A program made the position numbers and the translations under genes. Positions 49,534-63,350 of a stretch of DNA of 64,000 nucleotides are shown here, one piece after another. Under the pieces are notes generated by a model, which ran no database searches, had not been told where the DNA came from, and saw only the letters and a program-made list of their open reading frames with translations. This stretch comes from Acanthosepion lycidas (Eukaryota > Mollusca > Cephalopoda > Sepiida > Sepiidae), in assembly GCA_963932145.1 (NCBI GenBank), contig OZ010580.1, positions 4,212,634 to 4,276,633 of the forward strand. The letters run 5' to 3'. Numbering within the stretch: the first letter of the stretch is position 1; each line of letters starts with the position of its first letter.

Positions 49534-50937
49534 TAGCGACGTACGCAGTAGCTCGTCTCTTCATATTTTTAATTTTATTATGTATTTTTCAGTCAGAAAT
49601 ATCACGAATGGATAAATCAACTTTGATCACTGGATATAAAATATACAATTATAAATTGTTTCATCTTTCTAGAAAGTATATCTATACATTGACGTTTATA
49701 AGGAAGTTGGGATGGAAAACACTGAGTAATGAATAAATGAACATTTCGATAATCAAGTCTTTATTTAATAACGGCCAAGACGTAGTAAAATAAACGCTGG
49801 AAATTTCAATACGCTTAAAACCGACTTTTGCTTTGCAATAGGGACTCGTATCACACAACGAATTTTCAAGTTGCGATGATTATACAAACTTTTGCAAGAA
49901 ATTAGGCCAAAATATGGAACGAAAAATTAACTGTTAAATGGAATTCATGTTTTATCACGATGAAAAACGTGTCAATTAAATGAGAATGAGAATAAAATCT
50001 TTCATGTCTGCCGGTTGAATATGAAATGATTTTTTGTCGAATTACACAGGTTTTAGCAATTATAAAAGAAAAGCGAAGTGAAAAAATTCAAAGAAAGTAA
50101 CACCACGTCTACTATAATATGAGGTTACTTGAATAGATCAATATGTCAGAATATATGCAAAGAAATAATTTCGCCAGCGATTGGAAGGAGAGTAACTGAC
50201 TTACGCTCAGTAAAATGATATTCGTGATAATAGCAATTTCAAAACAATGATGATGTTATACTTATTCAACTATTATTTATGTTTCGATAAAAGTTCATTG
50301 CATCTTTACAAATATGTGACAAGAGATAAAAACTGAAAATCATACAAAACTTTAAGAGGAAATGAGTCGGGTTTCGTTGTCTCCAGAGCAAGCACTGAAA
50401 TGAATTCATTATAACTGGCGAGTCACACAAGCACACCAACACGCAACACTTGTAGGGTAAAAATATGTATTCCGACAAAGGTTTTCCTTCTTAATGTTCG
50501 ACGTGATAGGAAACGAGAAAATGTGCAACAGAAGTCTATCATATTAAGAGGAGACACGTGCGTGTAATTTTAACGCGGGAATGAATGGAAGGGCATGGAT
50601 TTGCCGCTTATGGGGCGGAATGAAATATTCAGTAAAAAAACAAACAAACATACGCGCACGAGAGACATCATGTACTATATACCGTCAGATTATCACAATT
50701 TATCGTGTCGCTTGTATTGTGTGAAGTTGAAAAATCTTTTCGACGGTGCGAAAATTATAGAAAACAATATTGGATATAAAATAATGAAAATTGTTGTTTA
50801 TCTCGGTGTAGAAATTTTCGACTACTTCGATGTTGTTTGTACTCAGTAGTAATGTATATTCGATAGGAAATAAAAGTAATGAAACAGTCTGTTTGACTGC
50901 TTGTTAAATAAAAGCTCATTTAAGAGTTTTGCAAATC
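49534..50937. other. Long spacer L26, family F2 (1404 bp), no gene seen
   Basis: F2 markers near 50691 and 50883. Confidence 0.75.
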
Positions 50938-51056
50938 GTTTACGGCCATATCTCGTTGAACACACCGGTTCTCGTCCGATCACCGAAGTTAAGCAACGTC
51001 GAGCCTGGTCAGTACTTGGATGGGTGACCGCTTGGGAATACCAGGTGCTGTAAGTG
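50938..51056 (+). rRNA. 5S rRNA: 5S ribosomal RNA (U26), A16T variant
   Basis: Full length with A16T at 50953, which breaks the A16-U62 pair that starts helix II. Found only here. The change also removes a stop on the minus strand and creates a spurious 86-codon frame over the gene. Confidence 0.95.
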
Positions 51057-51442
51057 CTTTTTCTTCGAACCTTCAAATATTCACTAATTTTCGACGCTTT
51101 CACTATCTACTACTACATTTCTAACATAGAGATTTTGATTTGCTAAAATTTCCTTTAAATTTAAATTTTTTTACGAAAAAATACAAAACATTGGCACTGC
51201 ATTGTTTTAGTCAAACAAATAAGACACGGATAATTCGAAAAATCTTGCCTCGATAAATTTATCAGGAACGGAATTCGAGTATCACATCTCTTCAAATGGC
51301 ACACGTAGAATCGAAGAACAACACTGATGAAAGCTGAAGGGCTTAAGAGACATCAGCATGTGGTCAAACGTAAGCGATCTGAGAGACACCTTTTACTGGA
51401 TTAAAAGATTGCACGACAACACATTGGTGGTGACTACAACAT

Positions 51443-51500
51443 TGCATCGGCCGGGCCGCCCGCGTGGCAGGCGAGCATTCTACCACTGAACCACCGATGC
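51443..51500 (-). pseudogene. tRNA-Gly(GCC) pseudogene (U26), 13-bp T-arm deletion
   Basis: Full deletion haplotype (F2, T7). Both RNA genes of this unit carry a lesion. Confidence 0.93.
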
Positions 51501-52906
51501 TAGCGACGTACGCAGTAGCTCGTCTCTTCATATTTTTAATTTTATTATGTATTTTTCAGTCAGAAATATCACGAATGGATAAATCAACTTTGATCACTGG
51601 ATATAAAATATACAATTATAAATTGTTTCATCTTTCTAGAAAGTATATCTATACATTGACGTTTATAAGGAAGTTGGGATGGAAAACACTGAGTAATGAA
51701 TAAATGAACATTTCGATAATCAAGTCTTTATTTAATAACGGCCAAGACGTAGTAAAATAAACGCTGGAAATTTCAATACGCTTAAAACCGACTTTTGCTT
51801 TGCAATAGGGACTCGTATCACACAACGAATTTTCAAGTTGCGATGATTATACAAACTTTTGCAAGAAATTAGGCCAAAATATGGAACGAAAAATTAACTG
51901 TTAAATGGAATTCATGTTTTATCACGATGAAAAACGTGTCAATTAAATGAGAATGAGAATAAAATCTTTCATGTCTGCCGGTTGAATATGAAATGATTTT
52001 TTGTCGAATTACACAGGTTTTAGCAATTATAAAAGAAAAGCGAAGTGAAAAAATTCAAAGAAAGTAACACCACGTCTACTATAATATGAGGTTACTTGAA
52101 TAGATCAATATGTCAGAATATATGCAAAGAAATAATTTCGCCAGCGATTGGAAGGAGAGTAACTGACTTACGCTCAGTAAAATGATATTCGTGATAATAG
52201 CAATTTCAAAACAATGATGATGTTATACTTATTCAACTATTATTTATGTTTCGATAAAAGTTCATTGCATCTTTACAAATATGTGACAAGAGATAAAAAC
52301 TGAAAATCATACAAAACTTTAAGAGGAAATGAGTCGGGTTTCGTTGTCTCCAGAGCAAGCACTGAAATGAATTCATTATAACTGGCGAGTCACACAAGCA
52401 CACCAACACGCAACACTTGTAGGGTAAAAATATGTATTCCGACAAAGGTTTTCCTTCTTAATGTTCGACGTGATAGGAAACGAGAAAATGTGCAACAGAA
52501 GTCTATCATATTAAGAGGAGACACGTGCGTGTAATTTTAACGCGGGAATGAATGGAAGGGCATGGATTTGCCGCTTATGGGGCGGAATGAAATATTCAGT
52601 AAAAAAACAAACAAACATACGCGCACGAGAGACATCATGTACTATATACCGTCAGATTATTACAATTTATCGTGTCGCTTGTATTGTGTGAAGTTGAAAA
52701 ATCTTTTCGACGGTGCGAAAATTATAGAAAACAATATTGGATATAAAATAATGAAAATTGTTGTTTATCTCGGTGTAGAAATTTTCGACTACTTCGATGT
52801 TGTTTGTACTCAGTAGTAATGTATATTCGATAGGAAATAAAAGTAATGAAACAATGTCTGTTTGACTGCTTGTTAAATAAAAGCTCATTTAAGAGTTTTG
52901 CAAATC
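51501..52906. other. Long spacer L27, family F3 (1406 bp), no gene seen
   Basis: Reference type, no private marker noticed. Confidence 0.75.
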
Positions 52907-53025
52907 GTTTACGGCCATATCACGTTGAACACACCGGTTCTCGTCCGATCACCGAAGTTAAGCAACGTCGAGCCTGGTCAGTACTTGGATGGGTGACCGC
53001 TTGGGAATACCAGGTGCTGTAAGTG
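52907..53025 (+). rRNA. 5S rRNA: 5S ribosomal RNA (U27), consensus copy
   Basis: Full length consensus. Confidence 0.97.
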
Positions 53026-53412
53026 CTTTTTCTTCGAACCTTCAAATATTCACTAATTTTCGACGCTTTCACTATCTACTACTACATTTCTAACATAGAG
53101 ATTTTGATTTGCTAAAATTTCCTTTAAATTTAAATTTTTTTTACGAAAAAATACAAAACATTGGCACTGCATTGTTTTAGTCAAACAAATAAGACACGGA
53201 TAATTCGAAAAATCTTGCCTCGATAAATTTATCAGGAACGGAATTCGAGTATCACATCTCTTCAAATGGCACACGTAGAATCGAAGAACAACACTGATGA
53301 AAGCTGAAGGGCTTAAGAGACATCAGCATGTGGTCAAACGTAAGCGATCTGAGAGACACCTTTTACTGGATTAAAAGATTGCACGACAACACATTAGTGG
53401 TGACTACAACAT

Positions 53413-53483
53413 TGCATCGGCCGGGAATCGAACCCGGGCCGCCCGCGTGGCAGGCGAGCATTCTACCACTGAACCACCGATGC
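53413..53483 (-). tRNA. tRNA-Gly(GCC): tRNA-Gly(GCC) (U27), canonical copy
   Basis: Intact gene with ATTAGTGG in the 3' flank. Confidence 0.96.
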
Positions 53484-54889
53484 TAGCGACGTACGCAGTA
53501 GCTCGTCTCTTCATATTTTTAATTTTATTATGTATTTTTCAGTCAGAAATATCACGAATGGATAAATCAACTTTGATCACTGGATATAAAATATACAATT
53601 ATAAATTGTTTCATCTTTCTAGAAAGTATATCTATACATTGACGTTTATAAGGAAGTTGGGATGGAAAACACTGAGTAATGAATAAATGAACATTTCGAT
53701 AATCAAGTCTTTATTTAATAACGGCCAAGACGTAGTAAAATAAACGCTGGAAATTTCAATACGCTTAAAACCGACTTTTGCTTTGCAATAGGGACTCGTA
53801 TCACACAACGAATTTTCAAGTTGCGATGATTATACAAACTTTTGCAAGAAATTAGGCCAAAATATGGAACGAAAAATTAACTGTTAAATGGAATTCATGT
53901 TTTATCACGATGAAAAACGTGTCAATTAAATGAGAATGAGAATAAAATCTTTCATGTCTGCCGGTTGAATATGAAATGATTTTTTGTCGAATTACACAGG
54001 TTTTAGCAATTATAAAAGAAAAGCGAAGTGAAAAAATTCAAAGAAAGTAACACCACGTCTACTATAATATGAGGTTACTTGAATAGATCAATATGTCAGA
54101 ATATATGCAAAGAAATAATTTCGCCAGCGATTGGAAGGAGAGTAACTGACTTACGCTCAGTAAAATGATATTCGTGATAATAGCAATTTCAAAACAATGA
54201 TGATGTTATACTTATTCAACTATTATTTATGTTTCGATAAAAGTTCATTGCATCTTTACAAATATGTGACAAGAGATAAAAACTGAAAATCATACAAAAC
54301 TTTAAGAGGAAATGAGTCGGGTTTCGTTGTCTCCAGAGCAAGCACTGAAATGAATTCATTATAACTGGCGAGTCACACAAGCACACCAACACGCAACACT
54401 TGTAGGGTAAAAATATGTATTCCGACAAAGGTTTTCCTTCTTAATGTTCGACGTGATAGGAAACGAGAAAATGTGCAACAGAAGTCTATCATATTAAGAG
54501 GAGACACGTGCGTGTAATTTTAACGCGGGAATGAATGGAAGGGCATGGATTTGCCGCTTATGGGGCGGAATGAAATATTCAGTAAAAAAACAAACAAACA
54601 TACGCGCACGAGAGACATCATGTACTATATACCGTCAGATTATTACAATTTATCGTGTCGCTTGTATTGTGTGAAGTTGAAAAATCTTTTCGACGGTGCG
54701 AAAATTATAGAAAACAATATTGGATATAAAATAATGAAAATTGTTGTTTATCTCGGTGTAGAAATTTTCGACTACTTCGATGTTGTTTGTACTCAGTAGT
54801 AATGTATATTCGATAGGAAATAAAAGTAATGAAACAATGTCTGTTTGACTGCTTGTTAAATAAAAGCTCATTTAAGAGTTTTGCAAATC
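53484..54889. other. Long spacer L28, family F3 (1406 bp), no gene seen
   Basis: Reference type. U27 and U28 look like a recent single-monomer duplication (1983 bp apart). Confidence 0.75.
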
Positions 54890-55008
54890 GTTTACGGCCA
54901 TATCACGTTGAACACACCGGTTCTCGTCCGATCACCGAAGTTAAGCAACGTCGAGCCTGGTCAGTACTTGGATGGGTGACCGCTTGGGAATACCAGGTGC
55001 TGTAAGTG
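54890..55008 (+). rRNA. 5S rRNA: 5S ribosomal RNA (U28), consensus copy
   Basis: Full length consensus; a private GAACAATACTG lies downstream near 55271. Confidence 0.97.
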
Positions 55009-55395
55009 CTTTTTCTTCGAACCTTCAAATATTCACTAATTTTCGACGCTTTCACTATCTACTACTACATTTCTAACATAGAGATTTTGATTTGCTAAAA
55101 TTTCCTTTAAATTTAAATTTTTTTTACGAAAAAATACAAAACATTGGCACTGCATTGTTTTAGTCAAACAAATAAGACACGGATAATTCGAAAAATCTTG
55201 CCTCGATAAATTTATCAGGAACGGAATTCGAGTATCACATCTCTTCAAATGGCACACGTAGAATCGAAGAACAATACTGATGAAAGCTGAAGGGCTTAAG
55301 AGACATCAGCATGTGGTCAAACGTAAGCGATCTGAGAGACACCTTTTACTGGATTAAAAGATTGCACGACAACACATTAGTGGTGACTACAACAT

Positions 55396-55466
55396 TGCAT
55401 CGGCCGGGAATCGAACCCGGGCCGCCCGCGTGGCAGGCGAGCATTCTACCACTGAACCACCGATGC
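55396..55466 (-). tRNA. tRNA-Gly(GCC): tRNA-Gly(GCC) (U28), canonical copy
   Basis: Intact gene with ATTAGTGG in the 3' flank, as in U27. Confidence 0.96.
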
Positions 55467-56870
55467 TAGCGACGTACGCAGTAGCTCGTCTCTTCATATT
55501 TTTAATTTTATTATGTATTTTTCAGTCAGAAATATCACGAATGGATAAATCAACTTTGATCACTGGATATAAAATATACAATTATAAATTGTTTCATCTT
55601 TCTAGAAAGTATATCTATACATTGACGTTTATAAGGAAGTTGGGATGGAAAACACTGAGTAATGAATAAATGAACATTTCGATAATCAAGTCTTTATTTA
55701 ATAACGGCCAAGACGTAGTAAAATAAACGCTGGAAATTTCAATACGCTTAAAACCGACTTTTGCTTTGCAATAGGGACTCGTATCACACAACGAATTTTC
55801 AAGTTGCGATGATTATACAAACTTTTGCAAGAAATTAGGCCAAAATATGGAACGAAAAATTAACTGTTAAATGGAATTCATGTTTTATCACGATGAAAAA
55901 CGTGTCAATTAAATGAGAATGAGAATAAAATCTTTCATGTCTGCCGGTTGAATATGAAATGATTTTTTGTCGAATTACACAGGTTTTAGCAATTATAAAA
56001 GAAAAGCGAAGTGAAAAAATTCAAAGAAAGTAACACCACGTCTACTATAATATGAGGTTACTTGAATAGATCAATATGTCAGAATATATGCAAAGAAATA
56101 ATTTCGCCAGCGATTGGAAGGAGAGTAACTGACTTACGCTCAGTAAAATGATATTCGTGATAATAGCAATTTCAAAACAATGATGATGTTATACTTATTC
56201 AACTATTATTTATGTTTCGATAAAAGTTCATTGCATCTTTACAAATATGTGACAAGAGATAAAAACTGAAAATCATACAAAACTTTAAGAGGAAATGAGT
56301 CGGGTTTCGTTGTCTCCAGAGCAAGCACTGAAATGAATTCATTATAACTGGCGAGTCACACAAGCACACCAACACGCAACACTTGTAGGGTAAAAATATG
56401 TATTCCGACAAAGGTTTTCCTTCTTAATGTTCGACGTGATAGGAAACGAGAAAATGTGCAACAGAAGTCTATCATATTAAGAGGAGACACGTGCGTGTAA
56501 TTTTAACGCGGGAATGAATGGAAGGGCATGGATTTGCCGCTTATGGGGCGGAATGAAATATTCAGTAAAAAAACAAACAAACATACGCGCACGAGAGACA
56601 TCATGTACTATATACCGTCAGATTATCACAATTTATCGTGTCGCTTGTATTGTGTGAAGTTGAAAAATCTTTTCGACGGTGCGAAAATTATAGAAAACAA
56701 TATTGGATATAAAATAATGAAAATTGTTGTTTATCTCGGTGTAGAAATTTTCGACTACTTCGATGTTGTTTGTACTCAGTAGTAATGTATATTCGATAGG
56801 AAATAAAAGTAATGAAACAGTCTGTTTGACTGCTTGTTAAATAAAAGCTCATTTAAGAGTTTTGCAAATC
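55467..56870. other. Long spacer L29, family F2 (1404 bp), no gene seen
   Basis: F2 markers near 56624 and 56816. Confidence 0.75.
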
Positions 56871-56989
56871 GTTTACGGCCATATCACGTTGAACACACCG
56901 GTTCTCGTCCGATCACCGAAGTTAAGCAACGTCGAGCCTGGTCAGTACTTGGATGGGTGACCGCTTGGGAATACCAGGTGCTGTAAGTG
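56871..56989 (+). rRNA. 5S rRNA: 5S ribosomal RNA (U29), consensus copy
   Basis: Full length consensus; T7 downstream. Confidence 0.97.
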
Positions 56990-57375
56990 CTTTTTCTTCG
57001 AACCTTCAAATATTCACTAATTTTCGACGCTTTCACTATCTACTACTACATTTCTAACATAGAGATTTTGATTTGCTAAAATTTCCTTTAAATTTAAATT
57101 TTTTTACGAAAAAATACAAAACATTGGCACTGCATTGTTTTAGTCAAACAAATAAGACACGGATAATTCGAAAAATCTTGCCTCGATAAATTTATCAGGA
57201 ACGGAATTCGAGTATCACATCTCTTCAAATGGCACACGTAGAATCGAAGAACAACACTGATGAAAGCTGAAGGGCTTAAGAGACATCAGCATGTGGTCAA
57301 ACGTAAGCGATCTGAGAGACACCTTTTACTGGATTAAAAGATTGCACGACAACACATTGGTGGTGACTACAACAT

Positions 57376-57433
57376 TGCATCGGCCGGGCCGCCCGCGTGG
57401 CAGGCGAGCATTCTACCACTGAACCACCGATGC
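57376..57433 (-). pseudogene. tRNA-Gly(GCC) pseudogene (U29), 13-bp T-arm deletion
   Basis: Full deletion haplotype; the next unit is a near copy 1967 bp on. Confidence 0.93.
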
Positions 57434-58837
57434 TAGCGACGTACGCAGTAGCTCGTCTCTTCATATTTTTAATTTTATTATGTATTTTTCAGTCAGAAAT
57501 ATCACGAATGGATAAATCAACTTTGATCACTGGATATAAAATATACAATTATAAATTGTTTCATCTTTCTAGAAAGTATATCTATACATTGACGTTTATA
57601 AGGAAGTTGGGATGGAAAACACTGAGTAATGAATAAATGAACATTTCGATAATCAAGTCTTTATTTAATAACGGCCAAGACGTAGTAAAATAAACGCTGG
57701 AAATTTCAATACGCTTAAAACCGACTTTTGCTTTGCAATAGGGACTCGTATCACACAACGAATTTTCAAGTTGCGATGATTATACAAACTTTTGCAAGAA
57801 ATTAGGCCAAAATATGGAACGAAAAATTAACTGTTAAATGGAATTCATGTTTTATCACGATGAAAAACGTGTCAATTAAATGAGAATGAGAATAAAATCT
57901 TTCATGTCTGCCGGTTGAATATGAAATGATTTTTTGTCGAATTACACAGGTTTTAGCAATTATAAAAGAAAAGCGAAGTGAAAAAATTCAAAGAAAGTAA
58001 CACCACGTCTACTATAATATGAGGTTACTTGAATAGATCAATATGTCAGAATATATGCAAAGAAATAATTTCGCCAGCGATTGGAAGGAGAGTAACTGAC
58101 TTACGCTCAGTAAAATGATATTCGTGATAATAGCAATTTCAAAACAATGATGATGTTATACTTATTCAACTATTATTTATGTTTCGATAAAAGTTCATTG
58201 CATCTTTACAAATATGTGACAAGAGATAAAAACTGAAAATCATACAAAACTTTAAGAGGAAATGAGTCGGGTTTCGTTGTCTCCAGAGCAAGCACTGAAA
58301 TGAATTCATTATAACTGGCGAGTCACACAAGCACACCAACACGCAACACTTGTAGGGTAAAAATATGTATTCCGACAAAGGTTTTCCTTCTTAATGTTCG
58401 ACGTGATAGGAAACGAGAAAATGTGCAACAGAAGTCTATCATATTAAGAGGAGACACGTGCGTGTAATTTTAACGCGGGAATGAATGGAAGGGCATGGAT
58501 TTGCCGCTTATGGGGCGGAATGAAATATTCAGTAAAAAAACAAACAAACATACGCGCACGAGAGACATCATGTACTATATACCGTCAGATTATCACAATT
58601 TATCGTGTCGCTTGTATTGTGTGAAGTTGAAAAATCTTTTCGACGGTGCGAAAATTATAGAAAACAATATTGGATATAAAATAATGAAAATTGTTGTTTA
58701 TCTCGGTGTAGAAATTTTCGACTACTTCGATGTTGTTTGTACTCAGTAGTAATGTATATTCGATAGGAAATAAAAGTAATGAAACAGTCTGTTTGACTGC
58801 TTGTTAAATAAAAGCTCATTTAAGAGTTTTGCAAATC
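57434..58837. other. Long spacer L30, family F2 (1404 bp), no gene seen
   Basis: F2 markers near 58591 and 58783. Confidence 0.75.
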
Positions 58838-58956
58838 GTTTACGGCCATATCACGTTGAACACACCGGTTCTCGTCCGATCACCGAAGTTAAGCAACGTC
58901 GAGCCTGGTCAGTACTTGGATGGGTGACCGCTTGGGAATACCAGGTGCTGTAAGTG
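58838..58956 (+). rRNA. 5S rRNA: 5S ribosomal RNA (U30), consensus copy
   Basis: Full length consensus; counterpart of U9 at +41,632. Confidence 0.97.
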
Positions 58957-59342
58957 CTTTTTCTTCGAACCTTCAAATATTCACTAATTTTCGACGCTTT
59001 CACTATCTACTACTACATTTCTAACATAGAGATTTTGATTTGCTAAAATTTCCTTTAAATTTAAATTTTTTTACGAAAAAATACAAAACATTGGCACTGC
59101 ATTGTTTTAGTCAAACAAATAAGACACGGATAATTCGAAAAATCTTGCCTCGATAAATTTATCAGGAACGGAATTCGAGTATCACATCTCTTCAAATGGC
59201 ACACGTAGAATCGAAGAACAACACTGATGAAAGCTGAAGGGCTTAAGAGACATCAGCATGTGGTCAAACGTAAGCGATCTGAGAGACACCTTTTACTGGA
59301 TTAAAAGATTGCACGACAACACATTGGTGGTGACTACAACAT

Positions 59343-59400
59343 TGCATCGGCCGGGCCGCCCGCGTGGCAGGCGAGCATTCTACCACTGAACCACCGATGC
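59343..59400 (-). pseudogene. tRNA-Gly(GCC) pseudogene (U30), 13-bp T-arm deletion
   Basis: Full deletion haplotype, T7 upstream. Confidence 0.93.
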
Positions 59401-60806
59401 TAGCGACGTACGCAGTAGCTCGTCTCTTCATATTTTTAATTTTATTATGTATTTTTCAGTCAGAAATATCACGAATGGATAAATCAACTTTGATCACTGG
59501 ATATAAAATATACAATTATAAATTGTTTCATCTTTCTAGAAAGTATATCTATACATTGACGTTTATAAGGAAGTTGGGATGGAAAACACTGAGTAATGAA
59601 TAAATGAACATTTCGATAATCAAGTCTTTATTTAATAACGGCCAAGACGTAGTAAAATAAACGCTGGAAATTTCAATACGCTTAAAACCGACTTTTGCTT
59701 TGCAATAGGGACTCGTATCACACAACGAATTTTCAAGTTGCGATGATTATACAAACTTTTGCAAGAAATTAGGCCAAAATATGGAACGAAAAATTAACTG
59801 TTAAATGGAATTCATGTTTTATCACGATGAAAAACGTGTCAATTAAATGAGAATGAGAATAAAATCTTTCATGTCTGCCGGTTGAATATGAAATGATTTT
59901 TTGTCGAATTACACAGGTTTTAGCAATTATAAAAGAAAAGCGAAGTGAAAAAATTCAAAGAAAGTAACACCACGTCTACTATAATATGAGGTTACTTGAA
60001 TAGATCAATATGTCAGAATATATGCAAAGAAATAATTTCGCCAGCGATTGGAAGGAGAGTAACTGACTTACGCTCAGTAAAATGATATTCGTGATAATAG
60101 CAATTTCAAAACAATGATGATGTTATACTTATTCAACTATTATTTATGTTTCGATAAAAGTTCATTGCATCTTTACAAATATGTGACAAGAGATAAAAAC
60201 TGAAAATCATACAAAACTTTAAGAGGAAATGAGTCGGGTTTCGTTGTCTCCAGAGCAAGCACTGAAATGAATTCATTATAACTGGCGAGTCACACAAGCA
60301 CACCAACACGCAACACTTGTAGGGTAAAAATATGTATTCCGACAAAGGTTTTCCTTCTTAATGTTCGACGTGATAGGAAACGAGAAAATGTGCAACAGAA
60401 GTCTATCATATTAAGAGGAGACACGTGCGTGTAATTTTAACGCGGGAATGAATGGAAGGGCATGGATTTGCCGCTTATGGGGCGGAATGAAATATTCAGT
60501 AAAAAAACAAACAAACATACGCGCACGAGAGACATCATGTACTATATACCGTCAGATTATTACAATTTATCGTGTCGCTTGTATTGTGTGAAGTTGAAAA
60601 ATCTTTTCGACGGTGCGAAAATTATAGAAAACAATATTGGATATAAAATAATGAAAATTGTTGTTTATCTCGGTGTAGAAATTTTCGACTACTTCGATGT
60701 TGTTTGTACTCAGTAGTAATGTATATTCGATAGGAAATAAAAGTAATGAAACAATGTCTGTTTGACTGCTTGTTAAATAAAAGCTCATTTAAGAGTTTTG
60801 CAAATC
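59401..60806. other. Long spacer L31, family F3 (1406 bp), no gene seen
   Basis: Reference type; counterpart of L10. Confidence 0.75.
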
Positions 60807-60925
60807 GTTTACGGCCATATCACGTTGAACACACCGGTTCTCGTCCGATCACCGAAGTTAAGCAACGTCGAGCCTGGTCAGTACTTGGATGGGTGACCGC
60901 TTGGGAATACCAGGTGCTGTAAGTG
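60807..60925 (+). rRNA. 5S rRNA: 5S ribosomal RNA (U31), consensus copy
   Basis: Full length consensus. Confidence 0.97.
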
Positions 60926-61312
60926 CTTTTTCTTCGAACCTTCAAATATTCACTAATTTTCGACGCTTTCACTATCTACTACTACATTTCTAACATAGAG
61001 ATTTTGATTTGCTAAAATTTCCTTTAAATTTAAATTTTTTTTACGAAAAAATACAAAACATTGGCACTGCATTGTTTTAGTCAAACAAATAAGACACGGA
61101 TAATTCGAAAAATCTTGCCTCGATAAATTTATCAGGAACGGAATTCGAGTATCACATCTCTTCAAATGGCACACGTAGAATCGAAGAACAACACTGATGA
61201 AAGCTGAAGGGCTTAAGAGACATCAGCATGTGGTCAAACGTAAGCGATCTGAGAGACACCTTTTACTGGATTAAAAGATTGCACGACAACACATTAGTGG
61301 TGACTACAACAT

Positions 61313-61383
61313 TGCATCGGCCGGGAATCGAACCCGGGCCGCCCGCGTGGCAGGCGAGCATTCTACCACTGAACCACCGATGC
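61313..61383 (-). tRNA. tRNA-Gly(GCC): tRNA-Gly(GCC) (U31), canonical copy
   Basis: Intact gene with ATTAGTGG in the 3' flank; the only intact tRNA between U29 and the window end. Confidence 0.96.
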
Positions 61384-62787
61384 TAGCGACGTACGCAGTA
61401 GCTCGTCTCTTCATATTTTTAATTTTATTATGTATTTTTCAGTCAGAAATATCACGAATGGATAAATCAACTTTGATCACTGGATATAAAATATACAATT
61501 ATAAATTGTTTCATCTTTCTAGAAAGTATATCTATACATTGACGTTTATAAGGAAGTTGGGATGGAAAACACTGAGTAATGAATAAATGAACATTTCGAT
61601 AATCAAGTCTTTATTTAATAACGGCCAAGACGTAGTAAAATAAACGCTGGAAATTTCAATACGCTTAAAACCGACTTTTGCTTTGCAATAGGGACTCGTA
61701 TCACACAACGAATTTTCAAGTTGCGATGATTATACAAACTTTTGCAAGAAATTAGGCCAAAATATGGAACGAAAAATTAACTGTTAAATGGAATTCATGT
61801 TTTATCACGATGAAAAACGTGTCAATTAAATGAGAATGAGAATAAAATCTTTCATGTCTGCCGGTTGAATATGAAATGATTTTTTGTCGAATTACACAGG
61901 TTTTAGCAATTATAAAAGAAAAGCGAAGTGAAAAAATTCAAAGAAAGTAACACCACGTCTACTATAATATGAGGTTACTTGAATAGATCAATATGTCAGA
62001 ATATATGCAAAGAAATAATTTCGCCAGCGATTGGAAGGAGAGTAACTGACTTACGCTCAGTAAAATGATATTCGTGATAATAGCAATTTCAAAACAATGA
62101 TGATGTTATACTTATTCAACTATTATTTATGTTTCGATAAAAGTTCATTGCATCTTTACAAATATGTGACAAGAGATAAAAACTGAAAATCATACAAAAC
62201 TTTAAGAGGAAATGAGTCGGGTTTCGTTGTCTCCAGAGCAAGCACTGAAATGAATTCATTATAACTGGCGAGTCACACAAGCACACCAACACGCAACACT
62301 TGTAGGGTAAAAATATGTATTCCGACAAAGGTTTTCCTTCTTAATGTTCGACGTGATAGGAAACGAGAAAATGTGCAACAGAAGTCTATCATATTAAGAG
62401 GAGACACGTGCGTGTAATTTTAACGCGGGAATGAATGGAAGGGCATGGATTTGCCGCTTATGGGGCGGAATGAAATATTCAGTAAAAAAACAAACAAACA
62501 TACGCGCACGAGAGACATCATGTACTATATACCGTCAGATTATCACAATTTATCGTGTCGCTTGTATTGTGTGAAGTTGAAAAATCTTTTCGACGGTGCG
62601 AAAATTATAGAAAACAATATTGGATATAAAATAATGAAAATTGTTGTTTATCTCGGTGTAGAAATTTTCGACTACTTCGATGTTGTTTGTACTCAGTAGT
62701 AATGTATATTCGATAGGAAATAAAAGTAATGAAACAGTCTGTTTGACTGCTTGTTAAATAAAAGCTCATTTAAGAGTTTTGCAAATC
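61384..62787. other. Long spacer L32, family F2 (1404 bp), no gene seen
   Basis: F2 markers near 62541 and 62733. Confidence 0.75.
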
Positions 62788-62906
62788 GTTTACGGCCATA
62801 TCACGTTGAACACACCGGTTCTCGTCCGATCACCGAAGTTAAGCAACGTCGAGCCTGGTCAGTACTTGGATGGGTGACCGCTTGGGAATACCAGGTGCTG
62901 TAAGTG
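62788..62906 (+). rRNA. 5S rRNA: 5S ribosomal RNA (U32), consensus copy
   Basis: Full length consensus, last 5S of the window. Confidence 0.97.
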
Positions 62907-63292
62907 CTTTTTCTTCGAACCTTCAAATATTCACTAATTTTCGACGCTTTCACTATCTACTACTACATTTCTAACATAGAGATTTTGATTTGCTAAAATT
63001 TCCTTTAAATTTAAATTTTTTTACGAAAAAATACAAAACATTGGCACTGCATTGTTTTAGTCAAACAAATAAGACACGGATAATTCGAAAAATCTTGCCT
63101 CGATAAATTTATCAGGAACGGAATTCGAGTATCACATCTCTTCAAATGGCACACGTAGAATCGAAGAACAACACTGATGAAAGCTGAAGGGCTTAAGAGA
63201 CATCAGCATGTGGTCAAACGTAAGCGATCTGAGAGACACCTTTTACTGGATTAAAAGATTGCACGACAACACATTGGTGGTGACTACAACAT

Positions 63293-63350
63293 TGCATCGG
63301 CCGGGCCGCCCGCGTGGCAGGCGAGCATTCTACCACTGAACCACCGATGC
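63293..63350 (-). pseudogene. tRNA-Gly(GCC) pseudogene (U32), 13-bp T-arm deletion
   Basis: Full deletion haplotype, T7 upstream. Confidence 0.93.

Noticed and set aside
50843..51103. Minus-strand frame of 86 codons over the U26 5S gene
   Set aside because: It appears only because A16T removes a stop codon on the other strand. Antisense shadow of 5S.
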